Assembly: GCF_900141705.1 (NCBI RefSeq)
Contig: NZ_FQYM01000016.1
Span: 1 to 64,000 of the forward strand
DNA length: 64,000 bases
Direction of reading: 5' to 3'
From: Fibrobacter sp. UWP2
GTDB lineage: Bacteria; Fibrobacterota; Fibrobacteria; Fibrobacterales; Fibrobacteraceae
Shown here: positions 17,389 through 25,694 of the stretch, in pieces
Position numbering within the stretch: the first letter of the stretch is position 1
Layout: every line of letters begins with the position of its first letter
Notes under the pieces: model-generated
Told to the model about the DNA's origin: nothing
What the model saw: only the letters and a program-made list of their open reading frames with translations
Databases searched by the model: none
Made by a program: the position numbers and the translations under genes

Positions 17389-18113
17389 TAAAAACCAATC
17401 GGTTCCAAGAGGGAGTCGTCAAGCCTGGAGTAGGTCATGTGGTACTCCTTCTCGATCCAGTAAAGCGCCAGCTTGCGGTTCGTCCAGTCTTTTTTGACCG
17501 CAATGGATTCAATGCCCTTGGTAATCAGCGGGACCGTCTCGGGCAGGTTCAGTTTCCACATCTGGTCGTCCCATTCAAAAATCATGATGGGGACGTCGGG
17601 GCTCTTGGCAAGGCCAATGCTCCCGCGGTCGTTCTTCACCTTCATGGGGCCGAGCTTGAGCTTGGTGAAACGGCTGAGCATGCCGCTCTTGCTCAAAATC
17701 ATAAAAAGCATCTTGTCGTTTTCGCTTTCCCACAGGTGTTCGCGCTCATACAGGCGGTACATGATGATGCTGTACACTTCATAGAACTTGCAAGTGTCGA
17801 GAGCCGCGGCATCGTACACGCGCGCGTGGTTCTCCAGGGTATCGAGCCAATACCTCGAAGTATCCGTCAAGTAATAGTCGTAGAGCGTGTCGGCGCTAAC
17901 CCCGGTGCGGACCGCATTCAAAAAATTAGCGAACATTTGCTCCAAAGCAGCCTGCTTATCCATCGCCCGTTCCAGCACCTGGGCATTTTTTTGCTGTGCA
18001 TTCTGTGTAACCGCCTCCTCTTGGGGAGTCGCCGCAGATCCGGCACAGGCGGCCAAACCCAAGGTCAGCGCCGTCAAAAGGGGCAAAACAATTTTATTTT
18101 TCAAAGCATGCAT
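17388..18113 (-). CDS. Lipoprotein of unknown function, first gene of the PorU operon
   Basis: The protein has 241 residues with a lipoprotein signal (LTLGLAAC, Cys about 23). A Gln/Ala-rich linker follows, then a helical domain rich in Tyr and Asp (DTLYDYYLTDTSRYWLDTLE). No known family is recognised. It starts at 18113, only 18 bases from the divergent release-factor-like gene, so the two 5' ends share an extremely short promoter space. It overlaps the next gene by one base and probably begins the four-gene PorU transcription unit. Confidence 0.72.
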   Translation of the reverse strand: MHALKNKIVLPLLTALTLGLAACAGSAATPQEEAVTQNAQQKNAQVLERAMDKQAALEQMFANFLNAVRTGVSADTLYDYYLTDTSRYWLDTLENHARVYDAAALDTCKFYEVYSIIMYRLYEREHLWESENDKMLFMILSKSGMLSRFTKLKLGPMKVKNDRGSIGLAKSPDVPIMIFEWDDQMWKLNLPETVPLITKGIESIAVKKDWTNRKLALYWIEKEYHMTYSRLDDSLLEPIGF

Positions 18114-18131
18114 CGCGATACCTATTTAAGA

Positions 18132-18599
18132 ATGTCTCTAGATGAACTGCTCTCCGCTTGCAATGCCAAGGGATTCCAGGGCAGCGGCCCCGGCGGTCAA
18201 CACCGCAACAAGACCAACACCGGAGTGTGGCTCACCTTACGGGAATACAATTTAGAAATCAAATCGTGCGAAGGCAGGAGCGCCAAAGAAAATAAGACCC
18301 ATGCGCTGCACCGCATGCAGATGGCCCTCGCCCTCAAGGTGCGCGAAACGCCTCCCGCAAACGAGATCCCCTTCCCCGGGAGCAACGGGCACATCCAGCC
18401 GAGCAACGCCCTCTTTCCGCTTTTTGTGGCACACGTATTCGACATCATGGCAACAAAGGGCGGCGATACTAAGGCAGCCGCGCAGTCGTTCGGGCTCAGC
18501 CCCAGCGCCCTCGTCAAAATATTGCGCCAAGACAAGGCCTGTGCCGAGAAGCTGCAGGGGCAGCGCGTCGCCGGCGGAAAGAACCGCTTAAAACTTTAA
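18132..18599 (+). CDS. Peptide chain release factor-like protein (GGQ/RF-1 domain only)
   Basis: The protein has 155 residues from ATG 18132; an ATG at 18108 in the same frame would add eight residues and lie right against the divergent lipoprotein start. It holds the RF-1 domain signature GSGPGGQHRNKTNTGVWL, with the GGQ loop that triggers peptidyl-tRNA hydrolysis. It has no codon-recognition domains, as in short ArfB/YaeJ-like rescue factors and related release-factor-like proteins. The basic C-terminus (GKNRLKL) could contact rRNA. A ribosome-rescue role is likely but inferred from the family. Confidence 0.85.
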   Translation: MSLDELLSACNAKGFQGSGPGGQHRNKTNTGVWLTLREYNLEIKSCEGRSAKENKTHALHRMQMALALKVRETPPANEIPFPGSNGHIQPSNALFPLFVAHVFDIMATKGGDTKAAAQSFGLSPSALVKILRQDKACAEKLQGQRVAGGKNRLKL

Positions 18600-18670
18600 A
18601 TAAAAAAGGAACAATTTCCCGCAAAAATCCGTTTTATAGGTAAGGACACCCAAAAACCATAGGAGGTATT

Positions 18671-19909
18671 ATGAGTCCTTACCGTAAAACACACTGGCTG
18701 CCCGCAGCAGCCCTCTCTCTTTGCGCCCTCACCGCCATCCACTGCGGAGGCGAAAGTTCCAACGAACCCGGCAACAGCGAAATCAGCGGCGATTTATCGA
18801 ATGTCTCGCTCCAAATAAGCTACCGAATCACGCCGCTCATTGACAGCCTTGTCGTGGACTGCCACGGCGCCGATACGCTCCACTATGTGGCGGACCCTGC
18901 AAGCCCTTACCTCGAAATGGACCTGTTCCCGCATGAACACTGGACGTTCAAGGCAAAGCTCTACGCCAATGGGGAACTCATGCAGACGGGCGAACTCTCC
19001 GCCGCGCTCAAGGCGGGCGAAACCGCAGATCTCCAAATCCAGATGCACGCCATCAAAGGTTTCGTCTACATCGAGATTCCGCTCGGGTTCGGCAACCCGA
19101 CAGGCATCGCCTCGGGCGAGCTTTCGCTAGACGACGGCAAAAAGAAGTTCACCTACCCCATGGAGATCGCCGGGTCCACCGCCGTTTTAAAGAGCGGCAT
19201 GCTCCCGCTCAACAGTGATTACGCTTTGGACTTGAAGCTACTAGACAGCAGCGGAGCCGCCATCTACCAGGCTTCCGATTCCATCCACCTCGACGAAGCT
19301 AGCCCTGTGCCCGAATTAAAGATCCATTCCCTGCGGGCAAAGCTCAGCATCGGCTTTGCGCTAGGAAAGGAAGTCGGCATGGAGTTCACGCTTGCCCTCC
19401 CCGCCAACAGGCGCACCCCCAAGTACGGCGACGTCGTCATCAGCGAAGTCTTTGCCGCGCCCATCGCAAACGATTCCTGCCAGTACGAATTCATCGAAGT
19501 CTACAACGGAAGTTTAGACACGCTCGACCTCAAGAACTGCACTCTTGGCACCACTTCCATCGCATCCAAGGCATGGGGCATCACCCTCCCGCAAATCCTG
19601 CCGGGCGAGATCGTTGTCTTTGGCGACTCCTCGTTCAAGACTCCCGAAAAATACAGACTCACCGAAAAATGGGGCAGTCTTGGCAATTCCAAAGGATCCG
19701 TCGTCATCCAGTGCAACGGCTCCATACTGGACTCGCTGTACTATTCCAGCGACGCCGACTCCCTGGGGAACACCTTCGTCCCCGCCTTGGGGTCGAGCAA
19801 GTACGGGTCAAGCGCGCAGCTCAATATGGAACAATGGGAAAACCGCAACAATTCCGACAGCTGGTGCCTGGGTACGCCAAACCCGGGGGCGCTTGATTTT
19901 TGTGAATAA
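18671..19909 (+). CDS. Lipoprotein with a lamin-tail (LTD) domain
   Basis: The protein has 412 residues. A strong AGGAGG ribosome-binding site precedes the ATG. The signal ends ALTAIHC, with a lipobox-like cysteine near residue 25. Residues about 255-400 form a lamin-tail domain (GDVVISEVFAAP, CQYEFIEVYNGS, LDTLDLKNCTLG, and the late WCLGTPNPGALDFC), a beta-sandwich common in secreted bacterial proteins and nucleases. The N-terminal half is a separate beta-rich region with no named family. No nuclease motif is visible, so a surface-binding role is more likely. Confidence 0.85.
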   Translation: MSPYRKTHWLPAAALSLCALTAIHCGGESSNEPGNSEISGDLSNVSLQISYRITPLIDSLVVDCHGADTLHYVADPASPYLEMDLFPHEHWTFKAKLYANGELMQTGELSAALKAGETADLQIQMHAIKGFVYIEIPLGFGNPTGIASGELSLDDGKKKFTYPMEIAGSTAVLKSGMLPLNSDYALDLKLLDSSGAAIYQASDSIHLDEASPVPELKIHSLRAKLSIGFALGKEVGMEFTLALPANRRTPKYGDVVISEVFAAPIANDSCQYEFIEVYNGSLDTLDLKNCTLGTTSIASKAWGITLPQILPGEIVVFGDSSFKTPEKYRLTEKWGSLGNSKGSVVIQCNGSILDSLYYSSDADSLGNTFVPALGSSKYGSSAQLNMEQWENRNNSDSWCLGTPNPGALDFCE

Positions 19910-19930
19910 TCACCTCCCACTAAAAACAAA

Positions 19931-19959
19931 AAAGCGCCGTCTGGCGCTTTCCTTTTTTT
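19931..19959. terminator. Bidirectional terminator
   Basis: AAAGCGCC (19931-19938) pairs with GGCGCTTT (19943-19950) around GTCT, with T runs on both strands. It lies between the convergent lamin-tail gene and the receiver-like gene. Confidence 0.85.
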
Positions 19960-19983
19960 GACCGATTGTCGATGCAGACCCTG

Positions 19984-20442
19984 TTAGCCGTGCAGCTGGG
20001 CCGACGGGCGGTCCATGTCAAACAAGCGGCGCAAAAGTTCCGTCTTGGCAGGGTCGCGTTCGTCGGGGAGCGTGAGCGGGCCCATCGAAATAGCCACCAG
20101 AATGGAGCCGGGATAATTGTTGACACTCTTGATAAAGTCACTGCTCGAGACGCCCTCGGTGTAAAAGTCAACCACGAAAGTATCCCAGTCATCGTTCTCA
20201 ATCTGCTCGTTGGCCTCGTCCTCGGTCTTTACGGCCTTGATGGTGGCACCCACCAAAAGGTCGCTCAAAACTTCAAGGCAGGCATTGCGGCGGGCATCGT
20301 CCTCTTCCCAAACCAAAATGCGACGTTCGCTGTAATCGCGAACCACCGGGACGGCGTTCTCTTCGCTAGATTCTTCGTCAAAGAACTGGGCGGCGGACTC
20401 GTCCATTTCGTCATCATCAAAATTATCGATATCTTTTGCCAT
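19984..20442 (-). CDS. Receiver-like (response regulator) domain protein, possibly degenerate
   Basis: The protein has 152 residues. An acidic N-terminal tail of about 38 residues precedes a CheY-like fold: RRILVWEEDDARRNACLEVL supplies an acidic pocket and WDTFVVDFY places an Asp at the usual phosphorylation site. The conserved Lys-Pro near the end of a standard receiver is not evident. It has no output domain. The gene is alone between a terminator and the bipA promoter region, and no partner kinase is in the window. It may be a stand-alone receiver or a non-phosphorylated relative. Confidence 0.65.
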   Translation of the reverse strand: MAKDIDNFDDDEMDESAAQFFDEESSEENAVPVVRDYSERRILVWEEDDARRNACLEVLSDLLVGATIKAVKTEDEANEQIENDDWDTFVVDFYTEGVSSSDFIKSVNNYPGSILVAISMGPLTLPDERDPAKTELLRRLFDMDRPSAQLHG

Positions 20443-20527
20443 ATTGGTTCAAAATATAGTAAAAAGTTGAAAAAGCCACGTAAAATTACTAAATTTGCGC
20501 CCAAAATATAACACTACAGGTCACTTT

Positions 20528-22363
20528 ATGGATCAATCAAAAATCAGGAACGTCGCCATCATCGCCCACGTTGACCATGGTAAAACCACTCTGGTGAACC
20601 AGCTTCTTAAACAGTGCGGAACCTTCCACGAAGGTGAAGAAGTCACCGACCGCGTGATGGACAGCGATAATTTGGAACGCGAACGCGGCATCACCATTCT
20701 TTCGAAGAACACCAGCGTGATGTATAAGGGCTACCGCGTGAACATTGTCGACACCCCGGGGCACGCCGACTTCGGTGGCCAGGTGGAACGCGTTCTCGGT
20801 ACGGTGGACGGCGTTCTGCTGGTTGTGGACGCCTTTGAAGGCCCCATGGCCCAGACCCGCTTTGTGACCCAGAAGGCTTTGGAACTCGGCCTCACCCCGA
20901 TTGTGGTGGTGAACAAGATTGACCGCGACGGCTGCAACCCGCACGGAGCCCTCGACAAGGTGTTCGACCTCTTCTGCGAACTCGATGCCAACGAACAGCA
21001 GCTCGACTTCGCCTACGTTTACGGTAGCGGCCGCAAGGGTCTCTGCAAGGCCGAGATGGAAGACCCGGATGGCGACTACAGCATTTTGATGGACAAGATC
21101 ATCGAACGCATCCCAGCCCCGAAGGGCGACCCCGCCGCCGAACCGCTTCTGCAGATTACCTCCCTCGAATACTCCAGCTTCCTTGGCCGTTTGGCCGTGG
21201 GCCGCGTGCAAGAGGGTACTTTCAAGCCGAATCAGGTTTACGCCCAGAGCTTCTTGGACGGCTCCGTCAAGAGCATCCGCCCGCAAAAGATCCTCCGCTA
21301 CGAAGGCCTTACCCCGAAGCCGGTCGAAGAGGCGGGTCCGGGCGACATCATCCTCATCGCGGGTCTCGACAAGTTCGACATCGGCGATACGCTGAGCGCC
21401 CAGAGCAACCCCAAGCATTTGCCGCGCATCCACATTGACCCGCCGACCATCTCGATGCTCTTCACCGTGAACACCTCGCCCCTGGCCGGCAAGTACGGCG
21501 GAAAGTTCATGACCGGCAACCAGCTTCAGGAACGCCTGGAACGCGCCAGCATGGCCGACCCCGCCCTCATTGTCGAAAAGGCCGAAGGCGCTTCGACATT
21601 CAAGGTGAGCGGCCGCGGCATTTTGCACTTGACCATCCTCGTCGAGAACATGCGCCGCGAGCTTTACGAATTCACCATCGGCAGCCCGCAGGTGATTTTC
21701 CACACCGATGACAACGGCAAGGTGCTTGAACCAGTCGAAGACTTCAAGGTCGAAGTCCCGAACGAGTTCAGCGGCGCTTGCATCCAGGAAGTCCAGCAGC
21801 GCAAGGGCGAAATGGTGAACATGGAAACCGACGACAACGACCGCGTGACCCTTGAATTCGTGGTCCCGAGCCGTGGCCTCATCGGCATCCGTCCTAAGCT
21901 GCTCTCGCTCTCCAAGGGTTATGCCGTGACGCAGTCCCTGTTCAAGGAATACCAGCCGTACAAAGGCGAAATCCCCGCCCGCGTGAACGGCGTGCTCATT
22001 GCCAAGGAACCCGGCGAAGCCGCCAGCTACGCCCTCTCCAAGCTCGAAGACCGCGGCTACCTCATCATTGGACCGGGTGCAGAAGTTTATCCGGGCATGA
22101 TTGTGGGTGAACACAACCGCGACGTGGACATCATCGTAAACGTCACCAAGGGCAAGCACCTCACCAACATGCGTTCCAAGTCCGCCGACGACATGATCCA
22201 GCTGACACCTTACCGCAGGCTCACCCTGGAAGAATGCGTCACCTTCATCAACGAAGACGAATGCATCGAAGTCACTCCGGAAGTGCTCCGTCTCCGCAAG
22301 ACCGAGCTCGACCCGATCAAGAGAAAGCAGATGTCCAAGAAGCCGGCCGAAGAAGATGATTAG
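20528..22363 (+). CDS. typA: Ribosome-associated GTPase BipA/TypA
   Basis: The protein has 611 residues, the normal length for the family, starting at ATG 20528 ([20 protein letters not shown]). All GTPase motifs are seen: AHVDHGKTT (G1), RGITI (G2), DTPGH (G3) and NKID (G4). They are followed by EF-Tu-like domain II, EF-G-like domains and the BipA-specific C-terminal domain ([30 protein letters not shown]). It binds the 70S ribosome and helps assembly and stress adaptation. It stands alone between terminators. Confidence 0.96.
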   Translation: MDQSKIRNVAIIAHVDHGKTTLVNQLLKQCGTFHEGEEVTDRVMDSDNLERERGITILSKNTSVMYKGYRVNIVDTPGHADFGGQVERVLGTVDGVLLVVDAFEGPMAQTRFVTQKALELGLTPIVVVNKIDRDGCNPHGALDKVFDLFCELDANEQQLDFAYVYGSGRKGLCKAEMEDPDGDYSILMDKIIERIPAPKGDPAAEPLLQITSLEYSSFLGRLAVGRVQEGTFKPNQVYAQSFLDGSVKSIRPQKILRYEGLTPKPVEEAGPGDIILIAGLDKFDIGDTLSAQSNPKHLPRIHIDPPTISMLFTVNTSPLAGKYGGKFMTGNQLQERLERASMADPALIVEKAEGASTFKVSGRGILHLTILVENMRRELYEFTIGSPQVIFHTDDNGKVLEPVEDFKVEVPNEFSGACIQEVQQRKGEMVNMETDDNDRVTLEFVVPSRGLIGIRPKLLSLSKGYAVTQSLFKEYQPYKGEIPARVNGVLIAKEPGEAASYALSKLEDRGYLIIGPGAEVYPGMIVGEHNRDVDIIVNVTKGKHLTNMRSKSADDMIQLTPYRRLTLEECVTFINEDECIEVTPEVLRLRKTELDPIKRKQMSKKPAEEDD

Positions 22364-22390
22364 TTAAACCCGGCTCTATCTTATCCAAAT

Positions 22391-22427
22391 AAAAAAAGGC
22401 CCGCCCATACGACGGGTCTCTTTTTTT
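22391..22427. terminator. Bidirectional terminator between typA and the DUF2062-DUF1015 gene
   Basis: A hairpin made by GGCCCG and CGGGTC (with a wobble) around CCCATACGA, flanked by A and T runs, so it can act on both strands. A second hairpin (TAGCGCTCGC and GCAAGCGCTA, 22431-22455, one mismatch) lies between it and the stop codon of the minus-strand gene. Confidence 0.7.
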
Positions 22428-22462
22428 GATTAGCGCTCGCTACAAGCAAGCGCTAAGAACCT

Positions 22463-24304
22463 CTAGTCGAGCGTGTGGACCAGAAGGCCGTCACGGAGCT
22501 TCGGCTCGAACCACGTGCTCTTGGGGGGCATGATCTCGCCGGCGTCGGCGATATTCATGAGCTGGTCGAGCGTAGTCGGGTACATCGCGAACGCGCAGGC
22601 GCATTCACCGCTGTCGACGCGCTTCACGAGCTCACCCAAACCGCGAATGCCGCCCACAAAGTCAATACGCTTCGAAGTGCGCGGGTCGTCAATGTCGAAA
22701 ATCGGCTTGAGAACGAGCTTCTGGAGAAGAGCTACGTCGAGGCTGTCGACCGGGCCCAGATTCTTGAGGAACTGGCTCTTGAACGTGCAGGCGTACCACT
22801 TGCCCTGCAGGTACATATTCACCTGGTTTTGCTTTGCCGGGTGCTGCATCTCGGCGAGCGGCTCGATATCGAACACCTGCTTCAGGTCTTCCATGAGCTG
22901 CTCCGGCGTACGGCCGTTCAGGTCCTTCAACACGCGGTTGTAGTCCAGAATCTTGAGCTGCGTGCTCGGGAACAGGATGGCCAGGTAGCGGTTGTATTCT
23001 TCCTCGCCCGTGTTCTTCGGGTTCTGTTCCGCGCGGTAGCTTGCAGCGCGAGCTCCGGCAGCACTGCGGTGGTGACCGTCGGCAATGTAGCTCACCGGAA
23101 TCTCCTCGAAGCTCTTGCGGATGGCGGCAATCTCGGCATCGTCATCGATAATCCAGACCGTATGGCCAAAGCCGTCACCGTCGCTCACGAAGTCGTAAAC
23201 AGGCTTGCGCTTGGTAACAGCACCGAACAGGTCGAACTGGCCGTTGTCGCGATAAGTGAGGAACACCGGACCCGTGTTGGCGTTTGTGTCGAGCACATGG
23301 CGCAAACGGTCTTCTTCCTTGTCGGCACGGGTAAGCTCGTGCTTCTTGATGATGCCGTTGAAGTAGTCGGCGGCGGGCACGCAGCACACCAGGCCGTACT
23401 GTTCGCGGCCGTTCATCGTCTGGCGATACACGTACAGGCAATCCTTCTTGTCGTGAGCAATCACGCCGTCGGCAATCATCTTGTCGAGGTTTTCGCGGGC
23501 ATGGGCGTAGACCTTCGGGTCGTAGGCGTCCACGCTATCCGGGAGCTCGATTTCGGCACGGGTCACGCGCAGGTAAGAGTGCGGCAGCCCCTTGGCCATC
23601 TCCTTGGCCTCGGCGCGGTTCATCACGTCGTACGGGAGGGCAGAAATGTCCTTGGCCTCGGCCGGGTTCACCGGGCGAAGCGCCTTGAACGGGTAGATGT
23701 GCATCATAGGTTTTCCTTTGTTACGAGATTCCTTAATAATAATTTCGTCTTCGGCAATCAAGTTATGGATATAGCTTGTCTTGCCCGCAATCCACTTCTT
23801 TTTGCGGCGGCTCACAATAAAATAGGCGGCAAAGAAGAATAAAAATCCAACGACGGCGGCCATGATGGTGATGCCCACCATAAAGGCGAGCAAATGGTCA
23901 GCGGCGTTCACCCAAAGGTTCTTGAGAATCACGGCGCAGTTCCTAATGGACATGCGTTCGAATTCACCCAAAAAGTCGAAGGTAATGGGGGCCGGGTTTA
24001 CGATTTTGCAACCGATGAGATATCCGCCCGGGTAAAATAACCCAAACTGCGTCACGGGATTCGCGACAAAATCGGCAATGACGCCGGGGACCTTGGGCAA
24101 GCGGAAAAGCGCACAAATGGCGACCGTCAAAATAATGGCAAAGCCGATCGTTGGCCAAACACCAATAAAGACACCGATAAATACAGACCAAGCCACCTTC
24201 ATAGCGTCCTGGTTACGCGGGAACATGCGATTATAGTAAATGCGACTGAGGCGCTTGTACTTGGGCTGCTGGCGTCTCTTCGGTATATTCTCTAAAATCT
24301 TCAT
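22463..24304 (-). CDS. Fused DUF2062 membrane domain and DUF1015 domain protein
   Basis: The protein has 613 residues in one unbroken frame. Residues about 20-165 are DUF2062, with two long hydrophobic segments (SVFIGVFIGVWPTIGFAIIL and LLAFMVGITIMAAVVGFLFF) and basic ends. Residues about 200-605 are DUF1015: it starts HIYPFKALRPVNP, a normal DUF1015 N-terminus, and includes SYIADGHHRSAAG and GLVCCVPAADYFNG. DUF1015 contains a ParB-like ADGHHR segment and its biochemical role is unproven. The two families are normally separate genes, and a membrane-tethered DUF1015 is unusual. Confidence 0.85.
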   Translation of the reverse strand: MKILENIPKRRQQPKYKRLSRIYYNRMFPRNQDAMKVAWSVFIGVFIGVWPTIGFAIILTVAICALFRLPKVPGVIADFVANPVTQFGLFYPGGYLIGCKIVNPAPITFDFLGEFERMSIRNCAVILKNLWVNAADHLLAFMVGITIMAAVVGFLFFFAAYFIVSRRKKKWIAGKTSYIHNLIAEDEIIIKESRNKGKPMMHIYPFKALRPVNPAEAKDISALPYDVMNRAEAKEMAKGLPHSYLRVTRAEIELPDSVDAYDPKVYAHARENLDKMIADGVIAHDKKDCLYVYRQTMNGREQYGLVCCVPAADYFNGIIKKHELTRADKEEDRLRHVLDTNANTGPVFLTYRDNGQFDLFGAVTKRKPVYDFVSDGDGFGHTVWIIDDDAEIAAIRKSFEEIPVSYIADGHHRSAAGARAASYRAEQNPKNTGEEEYNRYLAILFPSTQLKILDYNRVLKDLNGRTPEQLMEDLKQVFDIEPLAEMQHPAKQNQVNMYLQGKWYACTFKSQFLKNLGPVDSLDVALLQKLVLKPIFDIDDPRTSKRIDFVGGIRGLGELVKRVDSGECACAFAMYPTTLDQLMNIADAGEIMPPKSTWFEPKLRDGLLVHTLD

Positions 24305-24385
24305 ACGCGCTGCAAAGTTAGAAAAATTTGCACCCGTAGACTAGCCCTCCAGCAAATAAAGCGATAAAATGCTAAATTGCAAGCC

Positions 24386-24853
24386 ATGAAGCATTTGATT
24401 TCTAAGGAAGGCTTTGAAAAATTCAAGGCCGAGTGGGAACACCTCAAGTACGTGGAGCGCCCGGAGATGATCAACCAGGTGCAGGCCGCCGCCGCCGAGG
24501 GCGACCGGAGCGAGAACGCCGCCTACACGTACGGCCGCATGCGTGTCCGTGAAATCGACCGCCGTCTGCGCGAACTGGACCGCATTTTAGACGGTGCGCA
24601 GATCATCGAGAACAAGGTCCCCGAAGACGGCTCCATCCGCTTTGGCGCAACCATCAAACTCCTTGACAAAAAGACCAAGCGTCAAAAGACCTACAGCATT
24701 GTAGGCGAAAAGGAAATCGACCCGCTGCAAGGCCGCATCAGCATGAAATCCCCCATCGGCGAAGCCCTCATGGGCAAAAAGAAGGGGGATGTCGTTCAGG
24801 TGGACGCCCCCCGTGGAAAAATCACCTATGAGATATTAGAGGTTACTTACTAA
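24386..24853 (+). CDS. greB: Transcript cleavage factor, GreA/GreB family (GreB-like)
   Basis: The protein has 155 residues from ATG 24386; a TTG nine bases earlier is less likely. It has an N-terminal coiled coil with the acidic tip region EGDRSENAAYTYGRMRVREIDRRLREL, which is closer to GreB than GreA, and a C-terminal FKBP-like domain (GRISMKSPIGEALMGKKKGD). It enters the RNA polymerase secondary channel to rescue backtracked complexes. It sits 20 bases before the TatD gene on the same strand, probably as one transcript. Confidence 0.9.
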   Translation: MKHLISKEGFEKFKAEWEHLKYVERPEMINQVQAAAAEGDRSENAAYTYGRMRVREIDRRLRELDRILDGAQIIENKVPEDGSIRFGATIKLLDKKTKRQKTYSIVGEKEIDPLQGRISMKSPIGEALMGKKKGDVVQVDAPRGKITYEILEVTY

Positions 24854-24872
24854 CAATGTGAAACTTGTCATT

Positions 24873-25694
24873 ATGTTCATCGACACGCACTGCCACATTG
24901 ATTCGTACGAACGCCACTCCGGCGAAACGTTTGACGCGCTCCTCGCCCGCCTCCGCTCGGCTGGACAGGCCCAAAGCAAGGAACATTCTGGCGAAACAGC
25001 GCAAGCCCTCCCCGAGGCATTTGTCCATGTAGCCTGTGCCCCCGAGGACTTTGACTATGCCCGAGCCATCAGCGAAAAATACGAGAACGTCTACACTGCC
25101 TACGGCATCCATCCCGAATACGTAGAAACGGAGACTCCCACCGACGAAGCGCGCATGCTCGAATTCCTCAAGCACCCCAAATGTGTCGCCTGCGGCGAGT
25201 TCGGGCTCGACTACCATTATGGCGCCGGGACCAAGGCCGCCCAGGTCAAGCTCTTTGAACGCCACCTGGAATTCGGCATCGGGTCGGGCAAGCCCCTCGT
25301 GCTGCACCTCCGCGAAGCCGACGAAGACGCCCTCGCCGTCCTGCGTGCCGCAAGCCTGCACAACACCAAGGTCCACGTGCACTGCTTTACCGGCTCGCCC
25401 GAATTCGTCGAGAGCCTCCTCGCCCTCGACGCCCAGATCTTTGTGGGCTTCACGGGAATTATCACATTCAAGAACGCGCAAAACGTACGCGACGCCGCAG
25501 CGCTCGTCCCCGACAACCGCTTGCTGCTCGAGACCGACGCCCCGTACATGGCTCCCGTCCCCTACCGCGGTAAGCCTTGCCACTCAGGACTCATCCCCTT
25601 CATCGCCGCGCAACTCGCCCAAATAAAACAAATGCCCGTAGAGAAACTCTACAGGCTATGTCGTGAAAACACCAGGGACTGCTACGGGATTTAA
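24873..25694 (+). CDS. TatD family metal-dependent deoxyribonuclease
   Basis: The protein has 273 residues from ATG 24873 (MFIDTHCHID); a GTG at 24858 in the same frame is an alternative. Metal ligands are in place: DTHCH (His-x-His), GEFGLDYH, LHLREAD, HVHCFTGS and ETDAPYM. The family members are TatD-like 3'-5' exonucleases. The 3' end overlaps the convergent GGDEF/EAL gene by four bases. Confidence 0.93.
   Translation: MFIDTHCHIDSYERHSGETFDALLARLRSAGQAQSKEHSGETAQALPEAFVHVACAPEDFDYARAISEKYENVYTAYGIHPEYVETETPTDEARMLEFLKHPKCVACGEFGLDYHYGAGTKAAQVKLFERHLEFGIGSGKPLVLHLREADEDALAVLRAASLHNTKVHVHCFTGSPEFVESLLALDAQIFVGFTGIITFKNAQNVRDAAALVPDNRLLLETDAPYMAPVPYRGKPCHSGLIPFIAAQLAQIKQMPVEKLYRLCRENTRDCYGI

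Noticed and set aside
20537-22159. Minus-strand frame of 540 codons
   Set aside because: It lies opposite typA, whose GTPase motifs are all present.
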